Notes under the pieces: generated by a model
What the model saw: only the letters and a program-made list of their open reading frames with translations
Databases searched by the model: none
What the model was told of the DNA's origin: nothing
Program-made: the position numbers and the translations under genes
From: an uncultured Rhodospirillales bacterium
GTDB lineage: Bacteria; Pseudomonadota; Alphaproteobacteria; Acetobacterales; Acetobacteraceae
Direction: 5' to 3'
Assembly (NCBI GenBank): GCA_945957135.1
Contig: CAMFLK010000003.1
Location: 1 to 51,728 of the forward strand
DNA length: 51,728 nt
Part shown: piece after piece, positions 42,676 through 51,728 of the stretch
Layout of the letters: the number at the start of each line of letters is the position of its first letter
How positions within the stretch are numbered: position 1 is the first letter of the stretch

Positions 42676-44058
42676 ATGACCGACGTGACCGATATCGATG
42701 CCTGGATCAACAGCCACCGCCAGCGCCTGCTGGACGAGCTGTTCGATTTCCTGCGCTGCCCCAGCGTCTCCACCGACCCCGCCTATGCCGCGGGCATGAC
42801 CCGCGCCGCCGGCCTGCTGCGCGACCGCTTCGCCCGCATCGGCCTGACCGACGTGCAATTGCTGCAAGCGGGCGGCCATCCCAGCGTGTTCGGCCAGTGG
42901 ACCGGGGCGCCGGGTGCCCCGACCATCCTGGTCTATGGCCATTACGACGTGCAGCCGCCGGACCCGCTGGAGAAATGGGACAGCCCGCCCTTCGAGCCGA
43001 CCTTGCGGGGCGATCGATATTTCGCGCGCGGCGCCTCGGACGACAAATCCCCGTCCTGGATCGCCATCTCCGCCATCGAGGCCTGGCTGGCCGTGCGCGG
43101 GTCGCTGCCGCTGAACGTGAAGCTGCTGCTGGAGGGCGAGGAGGAGAGCGGCAGCCGCACCCTGCCGCGCATCCTCGCCGAGCATGCCGATCTGCTGAAG
43201 GCCGACGTGCTGGTCTCCGCCGATGGCGGGCGCTGGCGGCCGGGGGTGCAGAGCGTGAACACCAACAGCCGCGGCATCTGCGCGCTGGAGGTTACCCTGC
43301 GCACCGCCGCGCACGATCTGCATTCCGGCCGGTTCGGCGGCCCGGTCGGCAATGCCGCGATGGCGCTGGCTCGCCTGCTCGCCACGCTGCATGACGGCGA
43401 GAACCGCATCGCCGTGCCCGGCTTCTTCGACGGGCTGCGCCGCCCAGGCAATGCCGACTACGCCAGCATGGACGCGCTCGCCTTCGACGAGTCCGCCTTC
43501 TTCGCCGAGATCGGCGCGCGGCCCGGCGCGATGGAGCCCGGCGTGCGCCTGCTGGAATCGCTGTGGCTGCGGCCGACGCTGGAGGTCAACGGCATCACCG
43601 CCGGCTATCAGGGCGAGGGCACCAAGACCGTGATCCCCGCCCTCGCCAGCGCCAAGATCACCTGCCGCCTCGGCCCAGGCCAGGACCCCGCGCGGGTCGC
43701 CGACGCCGTCGCCGCGCATCTGCGCGCCCATTGCCCGGCCTGGGCCGATCTGGAGATCGACGGCGAGCGCGAGGGCACCACCGCCTATGCCGTGCCGGAG
43801 GACGACCGGTTCCTCGCGGCGGTGGAGCGGGTGGTGGAGGCGGTGCACGGCCGCCGCCCGCTGCGCGTGGGCATCGGCGGCACGCTGCCGATTTCCTCCA
43901 TGGTGAAATCGGCGCTGGGGCTGGAGACGGTGATGCTCAGCTACGCCATCGCCGACGAGAACATCCACGCCCCCAACGAGTTCTTCCGCCTGTCGAGCTT
44001 CGATGACGGGCTGCGTGCCTGGACGCGGGCGCTGCCGGAATTCGCCGCGGTGCGCTGA
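42676..44058 (+). CDS. M20 family metallopeptidase (dipeptidase)
   Basis: A 460-residue di-zinc peptidase. Zinc-site motifs: VYGHYDVQPPDPLEKWDSPP (His near 91), ARGASDDKSP (Asp near 125) and LLLEGEEESGSRTL (Glu pair near 158). Those are characteristic of the carnosinase/CPG2-like M20 dipeptidases. It is cytoplasmic, with normal length. I start at ATG 42676, which follows GAAGGGG; the frame begins 11 codons earlier. Confidence 0.92.
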   Translation: MTDVTDIDAWINSHRQRLLDELFDFLRCPSVSTDPAYAAGMTRAAGLLRDRFARIGLTDVQLLQAGGHPSVFGQWTGAPGAPTILVYGHYDVQPPDPLEKWDSPPFEPTLRGDRYFARGASDDKSPSWIAISAIEAWLAVRGSLPLNVKLLLEGEEESGSRTLPRILAEHADLLKADVLVSADGGRWRPGVQSVNTNSRGICALEVTLRTAAHDLHSGRFGGPVGNAAMALARLLATLHDGENRIAVPGFFDGLRRPGNADYASMDALAFDESAFFAEIGARPGAMEPGVRLLESLWLRPTLEVNGITAGYQGEGTKTVIPALASAKITCRLGPGQDPARVADAVAAHLRAHCPAWADLEIDGEREGTTAYAVPEDDRFLAAVERVVEAVHGRRPLRVGIGGTLPISSMVKSALGLETVMLSYAIADENIHAPNEFFRLSSFDDGLRAWTRALPEFAAVR

Positions 44059-44170
44059 GGAAGCGGCCGTTGCGTGCGCGGCGGCCGGCGCATCGAAGAC
44101 GCGAAGGTGCCCCCGCGCGGCGGCGGCCATTCATTGCTATGATCCGCCCGCACCCAATCAGGAGCAGGCG

Positions 44171-45058
44171 ATGAACGCCGAGGACGTGCTGGAAACCCTG
44201 GACATCACGAGCTGGACCGGCCCGTTCGATGCGGACACGCAGCTCCGCGCCGCCAACGCACTGGAGGACGGCCGCGTGCTGTTCCTGCCCCGCCTGCCTT
44301 TCGAGATCCGGCCGGACGAACAGGAATTCCTCACCGGCGGCAGCGGCGACGACAGCCGCAAGAACATCAGCCTCGACCCCGCCACCGGCCGCTGCCACGG
44401 CACCAGCTACCAGGGTGACCAGCTCGCCCGCCTCGCCGCGATGATCGACCGGTTCGGCCAGGGCGCCGAAGCGCTGCTGCGCGGCCTGGTGCCCGGCTAC
44501 GCGCCCCATCTCCAGCGCGCCCGCACCAGCTTCCGCCCCGCCGAAATCCGCGGCCGGGACTATTCCGAACGCCATGACGACCGGCTGATGCATGTGGACG
44601 CCTTCCCCACCCGCCCGCTGCGCGGCCGGCGCATCCTGCGCGTGTTCAGCAACGTCGCCCCCGGCGGCGAGGCGCGGGAATGGCGCGTCGGCGAGCCCTT
44701 CCCGGATTTCGCCCGCGCCTTCATGCCCCGCCTCTCCGCCCAACTCCCCGGCAAGGCCTGGGCGATGAACCTGGTGGGCCTCACCAAGGCGCCGCGCAGC
44801 GAGTACGACCACTACATGCTCGGCTTGCACGATGCCGGGAAGCACGACCGCGCCTGGCAGGCGAACTCGCCCCAGGCGCGGGTCGATTTCCCCTCCGGCA
44901 CCAGCTGGGCCTGCTACACCGACAGCGTGCTGCACGCCGCCCTGGCCGGCCGCTTCGCGCTGGAACAGACCTTCCACCTGCCGGTCGAGGCGATGACCTG
45001 GCCGGAGCGCACGCCGCTGCGCATCCTGGAAGGCATCGCCGGGCGCCCTCTGATCTGA
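44171..45058 (+). CDS. kdoO: Kdo 3-hydroxylase (KdoO)
   Basis: A 295-residue Fe(II)/2-oxoglutarate-dependent dioxygenase that hydroxylates C3 of the Kdo in lipid A to give Ko, at the inner side of the cytoplasmic membrane. Iron ligands are visible as His141 and Asp143 in MHVDAFPTRP, and His255 in DSVLHAALAGRF. TFHLPVEAM follows, typical of KdoO. The start has AGGAGCA eight bases upstream. Its stop overlaps the next start (TGATG), so it is translationally coupled to the beta-helix protein. Confidence 0.9.
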   Translation: MNAEDVLETLDITSWTGPFDADTQLRAANALEDGRVLFLPRLPFEIRPDEQEFLTGGSGDDSRKNISLDPATGRCHGTSYQGDQLARLAAMIDRFGQGAEALLRGLVPGYAPHLQRARTSFRPAEIRGRDYSERHDDRLMHVDAFPTRPLRGRRILRVFSNVAPGGEAREWRVGEPFPDFARAFMPRLSAQLPGKAWAMNLVGLTKAPRSEYDHYMLGLHDAGKHDRAWQANSPQARVDFPSGTSWACYTDSVLHAALAGRFALEQTFHLPVEAMTWPERTPLRILEGIAGRPLI

Positions 45059-46245
45059 TGCGCGGGCTGTCCCGTCGCGGCTTTCTTGGCGGGATCGCCG
45101 GGCTTCTCGCCACCCCGCATATCGCCCGCGGCTGGTCCGGCGTGCTGGACGTGCCCGGGCTGCGGCCCGACGCGGACAACAGCGCCGCGCTGAACGACGC
45201 GGTGGAGCAGATGGCCGGCGGCGGCGGCACGCTGCGCCTGCCGCACGGGCGCTGGCGGCTGAGCGCCCCGCTCCGCCTCAAATCCGGCATCACCCTGGCC
45301 GGGCAGGACGCCACGCTGGTCGCCGACGACCGCTGGACCATGCCGCGCCAGACCCGCGTCTCGCGCTACGCCCTGGTCACCAACCGCAACGAGGCGGCCG
45401 ACCGGCCCGGCGATGCCGACATCGCCGTCCGCGAGCTGGGCTTCCTCTATGCCGGGGAGCAGCACGGCGACGCCCACGCCCTCACCTTCCGCCAGGCCCA
45501 CGGCCTGCGCATCGCCGGCTGCCGCTTCGAGGGCGGCGGCGACGCGGTGGCGCTGCTGGCCTGCCGCGACGCGGTGACGGAGCGCTGCACCGCCGCCGCC
45601 ACCATGAACTGCGCCTTCGACCATTGGGAAGGCACGTCCGACGCCCTCGTGCGCGACTGCCACGCCACCTGCCGCACCGGCTACGGCATCCTGTTCACCG
45701 GCCAGGGCACGCGGAAAGGCGACGACCACACCGCCGAACGCCTCACCGCGACCGGCAACACCATCGAGAATGCCTCCAACGCGGGCATCTGGGTCTGCAC
45801 CCTGTCGGAACACTCGGTGATCGCGCAGGTGCTGCTGCAACGCAACACCATCCGCGCGGGCACCGCCGCCGGGGCGGGCCCGACGGGCGCAGGGTTGGGC
45901 GCCACCGGCGACGTGCGCAATCTGCGCATCCTCGACAACCGCGTCGAGGGCATCGCCGGCCCCAACGCCATCTTCACCCGCCCCGACCGCTGGAACCGCC
46001 CCCGCCAGGTGGAGATCGCCGGCAACCAGCTGATCGGCTGCACCACCGCCGACGCCAACGCGGCGCTCATCCAGGCCTTCGGCGACACCATCGCCGTCCA
46101 TGGCAACCGGGCGGAGGGCGGCCGCTTCCCCTCCCTGGTCTGGGTGGACGGCAACGACGTGCGGCTCTCCGACAACCAGGGGCGCGGCACCGGCCGGAAA
46201 TACCGGGCGGAACATGGGCGCGTGCCGATGATGGCGGACCCCTGA
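45058..46245 (+). CDS. Tat-exported right-handed beta-helix protein
   Basis: A 395-residue protein. The N-terminus LSRRGFLGGIAGLLATPHIA has a canonical Tat motif. The rest reads as a pectate-lyase-like right-handed beta-helix with repeated short strands (for example AGCRFEGGGDAVALLACRDA, and NTIENASNAGIWVCTLSEHS). The start of the mature region, DNSAALNDAVEQMAGGGGTL, is like the family's pectate lyase superfamily N-terminus. The substrate is probably a polysaccharide. Coupling to kdoO suggests a role at the cell surface; this is inference. Confidence 0.82.
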   Translation: MRGLSRRGFLGGIAGLLATPHIARGWSGVLDVPGLRPDADNSAALNDAVEQMAGGGGTLRLPHGRWRLSAPLRLKSGITLAGQDATLVADDRWTMPRQTRVSRYALVTNRNEAADRPGDADIAVRELGFLYAGEQHGDAHALTFRQAHGLRIAGCRFEGGGDAVALLACRDAVTERCTAAATMNCAFDHWEGTSDALVRDCHATCRTGYGILFTGQGTRKGDDHTAERLTATGNTIENASNAGIWVCTLSEHSVIAQVLLQRNTIRAGTAAGAGPTGAGLGATGDVRNLRILDNRVEGIAGPNAIFTRPDRWNRPRQVEIAGNQLIGCTTADANAALIQAFGDTIAVHGNRAEGGRFPSLVWVDGNDVRLSDNQGRGTGRKYRAEHGRVPMMADP

Positions 46246-46416
46246 AGGGCAGGACGTGGCTCTCTCCCTCGCGGGTCTGCCCCGCGCGCCGGTTTTCGTG
46301 CTCGCATCCGCCGGCCCGATCCATTATGTGTGCGCCGCAGCAAACCCCGCGCGGAGTCCGTTCCGGGCGGGGTGATCCGTTATGCACGCCCTCTTTCTGG
46401 TTGGTCAGGTTCCCCG

Positions 46417-48246
<1,830 letters not shown>

Positions 48247-48362
48247 GTTCGCGCCCCGCCTTTCGGGTGGAAGGCCGGGACGAGGAAAGCCCCCTCGTCA
48301 GCCGAACAAGGAAAGGGGTGAAGGCTCACTTCCCCTCATTCTTCGCACGTATGCCCTGGCTT

Positions 48363-48425
48363 CGTTGCGTTGGGCGCTGTCAAGGCTCTTGAGCGAAGCG
48401 CGCCTTGACAGCGCCCAACGCAACG
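48363..48425. repeat. Perfect 24-bp inverted repeat
   Basis: The arm at 48363-48386 begins CGTTGCGTTGGGCGCTGTC and is exactly complementary to 48402-48425; the loop is 15 bases. It sits between convergent typA and the C45 gene, so it may act as a bidirectional transcription barrier, but there is no T-run. A pairing this long suggests a palindromic repeat element or a remnant of a mobile element. Confidence 0.85.
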
Positions 48426-48452
48426 CAAGCACAATCACGAAGGCGAAGCAGC

Positions 48453-49592
48453 CTATTCGGCGGCCGCCGCCATCGCGCGGGGCAGCTCGAAACGAGTGAA
48501 CACCCGGTTGGTCGCCGGCAGCATCGCCACCTCCATCACGCCGGCTTCCGGCTGCATGACGATCATCGCGACGGTGGCGGAGAGGTTGTTGCCGCTGTTC
48601 AGCCGCACCGGACGGCAGACCGAGAACGGGCTCGCGAAATCGTCGAACAGCGCCGCCTTCACCGCATCCGGGGTGATGGCGCCGATCTGCGGGGCGAGCA
48701 GTTCGCGCACGCGCAGGTCGCGGTAGAGCGAGCAGGGCGTGCTGGCGATGCCGGTGTCGCGCAGCTTGCCCAAGGCGATCGGGCTGACCCAGTGATTGGC
48801 GTGGACCAGCAGGCCGCGCTCGGCATGCACCTGGAAGGTCTCGTCCGGCGCGCATTCGAAATCGATGGCCACGGCGCGGTGCGCGGCATCCGTGGCGCTG
48901 ACGATCATGTTGTTCGAGGCGGATTTGCGCGTGGTGTACACGGCGCTCATCGCCAGCGCCGGCTGGCTCTGCTCCAGCACCTTGCGGCGGATCAGCGCCA
49001 AGGGCACGCCGACATCGCGGTAGTCGCGGTCGGATTCCAGGTAATTGGCGGTGATGGCGATGCCGGCGGAGTTCAGGCCGGAGCGGGCGAGGCCGCCGGC
49101 CTCGGTGAAGGTGAGAATGTCCGGCCCGTCCTCGCCCTTGATGCGCAGCACCACGGCGGTCTCCGCGCATTCCGCCTTCCAGTCCCAGTTCTGCGCGTGG
49201 ATCAGCCGCCCGTCGCGCGTGGCCGGCGGCAGGGCCACCACGCCGGTGCAGCCATCGGGCTCGGCGGCGAGGCGGGCGCGCAGGGCGGGGCGCTCGGCGA
49301 GGCGGAGGATTTCGGTGCGGGCGTTGAGCAGGGCGATGTCGGCGAAGGGCACGTCCGCGCCCTCGGCGATGCCGTGCATCTCCGCGATGTAGCGCGGCTC
49401 GAACGCCTCGATCACCGGCAGGTAGTCGCGCACCAGCGCGGCGAGGCCCGCCTCGTCCAGCCCGGCGCCGGCGATCTGGCGCGTGTAGTGGCCGATGCCC
49501 TTGCGGATGCGCGCCGCCGCCTGCCGGCCATACTGCACGCCGCGCGCGTGGGGCGGGCCGGACAATTCGATCAGCGGGCAGGGTTCGGCCAT
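48453..49592 (-). CDS. C45 family acyltransferase/peptidase-like protein
   Basis: A 379-residue Ntn-hydrolase related to penicillin acyl-coenzyme A:6-APA acyltransferase. The likely self-cleavage nucleophile is Cys115 in EPDGCTGVVALPPATRDGRL; LIHAQNWDW and AGGLARSGLNSAGIAITANY follow in the usual order. There is no signal peptide. Bacterial relatives have unknown natural substrates; N-acyl amides are plausible. I start at MAEP (49592), with a GGGAGATTTCC-type ribosome-binding region just upstream. It is divergent from the DUF1223 gene. Confidence 0.87.
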   Translation of the reverse strand: MAEPCPLIELSGPPHARGVQYGRQAAARIRKGIGHYTRQIAGAGLDEAGLAALVRDYLPVIEAFEPRYIAEMHGIAEGADVPFADIALLNARTEILRLAERPALRARLAAEPDGCTGVVALPPATRDGRLIHAQNWDWKAECAETAVVLRIKGEDGPDILTFTEAGGLARSGLNSAGIAITANYLESDRDYRDVGVPLALIRRKVLEQSQPALAMSAVYTTRKSASNNMIVSATDAAHRAVAIDFECAPDETFQVHAERGLLVHANHWVSPIALGKLRDTGIASTPCSLYRDLRVRELLAPQIGAITPDAVKAALFDDFASPFSVCRPVRLNSGNNLSATVAMIVMQPEAGVMEVAMLPATNRVFTRFELPRAMAAAAE

Positions 49593-49657
49593 GGAAATCT
49601 CCCGTAACGCGGGGGCGCCTGGATAGTCTGCACCGTGTGACGGAAGGAGACCAGACC

Positions 49658-50380
49658 ATGCTGACCCGCCGCGCCGTGCTGCCGCTTTCGCTCTCGCTCG
49701 CCCTCCCCCGCATCGCCGCCGCGGCACCGGCACGGCCGGTGGTGGTGGAGCTGTTCACCTCGCAGGGCTGCTCCTCCTGCCCGCCGGCGGATGCGCTGCT
49801 GCGCGAACTGGCGCCCGACCCCGGCGTGCTCGCGCTGGCCTGGCACGTCACCTACTGGAACAACCTCGGCTGGCGCGACCCGTTCTCGCTCGACGCCGCC
49901 ACCGCGCGGCAGAAGGAGTACGGCAGGCTGGTGGGCGACGGCACGATCTACACGCCGCAGATGGTGATCGACGGGCGGGCGGACGCCATCGGCTCCGACC
50001 GCCTCGCCGTCTCCCGCGCCCTGCGCGACGCGGCGGCGCGGGGCGGCGAGGCCGTGCCGGTCGCGCTGCGGCGGCAGGGGGACACCGTCGCCGTGTCGCT
50101 CGGCGCGGGCGATGGCGAGGCCAAGGTGCTGCTGCTCGGCTTCGACCCCAGCCATCGCACCCAGGTGGGCCGCGGCGAGAATGCCGGCCGCGCGCTGGTG
50201 GAGGCGAATATCGTGCGCGCCGCCATCCCGCTGGGCTGGTGGCACGGCGCGGCGCGCGACTACTCCGCCCCCGTGCCGGAGGGCGGGCGCCTCGCCGTGC
50301 TGGTGCAGTCCACCGATGGAACCGTGCGCGGCGCCGCCCAGGAGGCTGTTCAGGAGGCTGTTCAGAGCGGGCGAAGCTGA
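49658..50380 (+). CDS. DUF1223 exported thioredoxin-like protein
   Basis: A 240-residue protein. The signal peptide (about 1-23, LTRRAVLPLSLSLALPRIAA) has a twin arginine but a short hydrophobic core. The DUF1223 core starts VVVELFTSQGCSSCPPADAL, a thioredoxin-like CxxC site, and includes WHVTYWNNLGWRDPFS and YTPQMVIDGRADAIGS. Probably a periplasmic redox protein of unknown partner. The C-terminus has a duplicated EAVQ unit encoded by a 12-bp tandem repeat at 50339-50362. ATG 49658 follows AAGGAGA. Confidence 0.9.
   Translation: MLTRRAVLPLSLSLALPRIAAAAPARPVVVELFTSQGCSSCPPADALLRELAPDPGVLALAWHVTYWNNLGWRDPFSLDAATARQKEYGRLVGDGTIYTPQMVIDGRADAIGSDRLAVSRALRDAAARGGEAVPVALRRQGDTVAVSLGAGDGEAKVLLLGFDPSHRTQVGRGENAGRALVEANIVRAAIPLGWWHGAARDYSAPVPEGGRLAVLVQSTDGTVRGAAQEAVQEAVQSGRS
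50339..50365 (+). repeat. 12-bp tandem repeat in the DUF1223 gene end
   Basis: CAGGAGGCTGTT occurs twice in tandem at 50339-50362, followed by CAG, and encodes the repeat EAVQEAVQ near the C-terminus. It keeps the reading frame and looks like recent slippage. Confidence 0.7.
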
Positions 50381-50416
50381 TAGCCTGCCCCCGGGGACCA
50401 AGGGGGAAACGCCGCC

Positions 50417-51361
50417 ATGCCGAGCCGGATCAACCGCGCCATCGAATTGCTGCAGCAGGATCAGGCCATCTACTACGCCGGCCACCATACCGGCCATGTG
50501 CTGACCTACGAGCAGGGCAAGGCCGATGCCCATATCTGGTCCGACTACATCAATATCGGCATGGAGCACGGCGCCTTCGACCTCGGCGGCCTCGCGGAAT
50601 ATCTGCGCGGGCTGGTGGATGGCGGACCCACCGCCTCCGGCCACCGCACGCCGGCGGTGATCGTGGAGGCGCCGGTCAACGGCACCGATGCCGACAACGT
50701 GCGCTTCAACGCCTGGCAGTTCCGCCAGTTGCTCGGCCGTGGCGTGCACGGCATCGTGCTGTGCCAGGCGGAATCCGCCGCCGCCGTGCAGGCCTTCGTC
50801 GCCGCCTGCCGCTACCCGCACCATCTCGCCGGGCTCGACCCGCACATGCCCTCGCCGGAGGCGCGGATGCGCGGCGAGACGCGGCCGGACCCCGAACCCG
50901 GCCGGCTCAGCATCGGCACGCGCGGCCGCGGCTCGGAAGCCACCGCCTCGAAAATCTGGGGCGTCAGCGAAGCCGAGTATATGACGCGCTGCGACCCCTA
51001 CCCGCTGAACCCGGCCGGCGAGCTGCTGCTGGGGGTGAAACTGGAAAGCCCGGAAGGCGTCGCGCGCTGCGAGGAAATCCTCGCCGTGCCCGGCATCGGC
51101 TTCGCCGAACTCGGCCCCGGCGATCTCGGCCTGTCGCTGGGCTACCTCGCACCCCCCCGCCCCTACCCGCCCATCATGCAGCAAGCCCGCGCCCGCATCT
51201 TCGCCGCCTGCCGCCACAACCACGTGCCCTTCCTGGAAGCCGCCACGCCGGAGACGGTGACCGCCCAGATCGACGAAGGCGTGCGGGTGATCGCCGGCCA
51301 CAACGAAGAAAACGCCCGCATCGGCCGCGCACATCAGCGGCGGACCATGCCGGTGGGATAG
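50417..51361 (+). CDS. HpcH/HpaI-family aldolase
   Basis: A 314-residue class II pyruvate-type aldolase or lyase. The barrel signals are HGIVLCQAESAAAVQAFVAA (about 111-130), LLLGVKLESPEGVARCEEIL (about 203-222; the Glu binds metal) and FAELGPGDLGLSLGYL (about 230-245; the Asp binds metal). Substrate is unknown; family members cleave 4-hydroxy-2-ketoacids. A DUF1223 gene lies 36 bp upstream, and AAGGGGGAAA precedes the start. Hairpin repeat copy 3 follows at 51392. Confidence 0.88.
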   Translation: MPSRINRAIELLQQDQAIYYAGHHTGHVLTYEQGKADAHIWSDYINIGMEHGAFDLGGLAEYLRGLVDGGPTASGHRTPAVIVEAPVNGTDADNVRFNAWQFRQLLGRGVHGIVLCQAESAAAVQAFVAACRYPHHLAGLDPHMPSPEARMRGETRPDPEPGRLSIGTRGRGSEATASKIWGVSEAEYMTRCDPYPLNPAGELLLGVKLESPEGVARCEEILAVPGIGFAELGPGDLGLSLGYLAPPRPYPPIMQQARARIFAACRHNHVPFLEAATPETVTAQIDEGVRVIAGHNEENARIGRAHQRRTMPVG

Positions 51362-51379
51362 GAGAAAGCGGCAGGCTGA

Positions 51380-51426
51380 AGGGAAGGAAGCGGTTCTTTT
51401 TTGAAAAAAAGAACCAAAAAACTTTG
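51380..51426 (+). repeat. Hairpin repeat, copy 3 (after the aldolase)
   Basis: GGTTCTTTTTT pairs with AAAAAAAGAACC across 51392-51415, preceded by AAGGGAAGGAAG and followed by CAAAAAACTTTGG-type tail. Compared with copy 1 the outer pair changes from GCTTC/GAAGC to GGTTC/GAACC, keeping the pairing. Confidence 0.78.
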
Positions 51427-51494
51427 GTAACGACATACTTGACTCAGTTTTATGCCCATCACTCCTGCCGCGCTTGAAGGGAGAGAGCGACCGC

Positions 51495-51510
51495 CAGTCT
51501 GCGCAGACTG
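51495..51510. repeat. Perfect 16-bp palindrome
   Basis: CAGTCTGCGCAGACTG is fully self-complementary. It lies 18 bases ahead of the -35 of the promoter at 51528, which is a plausible regulator site. A dimeric regulator could bind here; no regulator is known from the window. Confidence 0.5.
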
Positions 51511-51527
51511 GGATTTGTGCCACGGTC

Positions 51528-51556
51528 TTGATTCCCGTCTGGAAGGGCAGTATATG
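51528..51556 (+). promoter_or_regulatory. Sigma-70-type promoter for the last gene
   Basis: TTGATT at 51528-51533 and TATATG at 51551-51556 are separated by exactly 17 bases, each matching four or five of the six consensus positions. Transcription would start near 51563, about 25 bases ahead of the ATG at 51588. Confidence 0.55.
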
Positions 51557-51587
51557 GGTCACCACCACCCCACTTTGGTGTAGTGCC

Positions 51588-51728
51588 ATGGACGTGATCG
51601 CAACCCTTCAGATGGAAGAAGCTCGCTTGGAAGAAGCCATGCGGGCTCTCCCGGTGTATCGCCAGCTCGAGGCCGTCCGGGCGGCGCTCGGGCCGCTCAT
51701 GGCTGCGTACGGTCACACCAACGGGGAA
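51588..51728 (+). CDS. Partial hypothetical gene running off the window end
   Basis: 47 codons are visible with no stop. The protein begins MDVIATLQMEEARLEEAMR and goes on as an amphipathic, probably coiled-coil helix, then PVYRQLEAVRAALGPLMAAY. I cannot name the family. A good promoter and a palindrome upstream support it, but there is no clear ribosome-binding site, and a frame on the other strand overlaps it. Confidence 0.5.
   Translation, partial: MDVIATLQMEEARLEEAMRALPVYRQLEAVRAALGPLMAAYGHTNGE

Noticed and set aside
51459-51716. Minus-strand 85-codon frame at the window end
   Set aside because: It covers the promoter and palindrome and shows no recognisable protein; the plus-strand start is better supported.

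Overview
The window is very GC-rich, densely coding chromosomal DNA from an alphaproteobacterium. A member of the Rhodospirillales/Acetobacteraceae type is my best inference, based on the gene families, the GC-rich codon use, the small SRP RNA in front of dnaX-ybaB-recR, a linked C-P lyase operon and a Kdo hydroxylase. I found no rRNA, tRNA, CRISPR array, intact insertion sequence or prophage, and no stretch longer than about 230 bases lacks a gene.

Layout. 1-8996: NADP-isocitrate dehydrogenase, a hybrid histidine kinase, a small HExxH protein, an M81 (MlrC-type) hydrolase, a 135-bp MITE-like element, a TPR/GT9-like protein, a small protein with a caspase/CHAT-like His/Cys signature, and a universal stress protein preceded by an FNR/FixK-type box. 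8997-19595: a gamma-glutamyltransferase homologue and a carbon-phosphorus lyase locus. On the minus strand it runs phnG-H-I-J-K-L-M-DUF1045; on the plus strand are phnF with a second phnM-like gene, and phnN converging on DUF1045. No phnCDE transporter and no phnP are linked. 19660-26121: a DUF155/RMD1-like membrane protein, a flavoprotein, a DUF599 protein, glpD, a nitroreductase broken by a one-base frameshift, a lipoprotein and nudC. 26197-29086: SRP RNA, dnaX, ybaB, recR. 29087-29905: repeat elements and a small basic hypothetical gene.

29906-37515 is the most unusual block. A LacI regulator is divergent from a substrate-binding protein, two sugar-type ABC permeases, a double-cupin protein and two proteins that each look like tandem NTF2/SnoaL-like domains. 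No ATPase gene is present. The close spacing and 4-bp overlaps suggest one import-and-catabolism operon whose substrate and chemistry I cannot name. It is my main candidate for an undescribed system.

37585-51728: quinone oxidoreductase, DMT exporter and alpha/beta hydrolase in one run; an AlkA-type glycosylase; an LctP-type permease; a small membrane protein; an M20 peptidase; Kdo 3-hydroxylase followed directly by a Tat-exported beta-helix protein; TypA/BipA; a C45 acyltransferase-like protein; a DUF1223 protein; an HpcH/HpaI aldolase; and the start of a gene that runs off the end behind a good promoter.

Dispersed non-coding structure includes three copies of a hairpin repeat, one of which supplies the 3' end of the lacI-type gene, and a perfect 24-bp inverted repeat after typA. 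All functional calls come from reading motifs and known family patterns; no database search was run.
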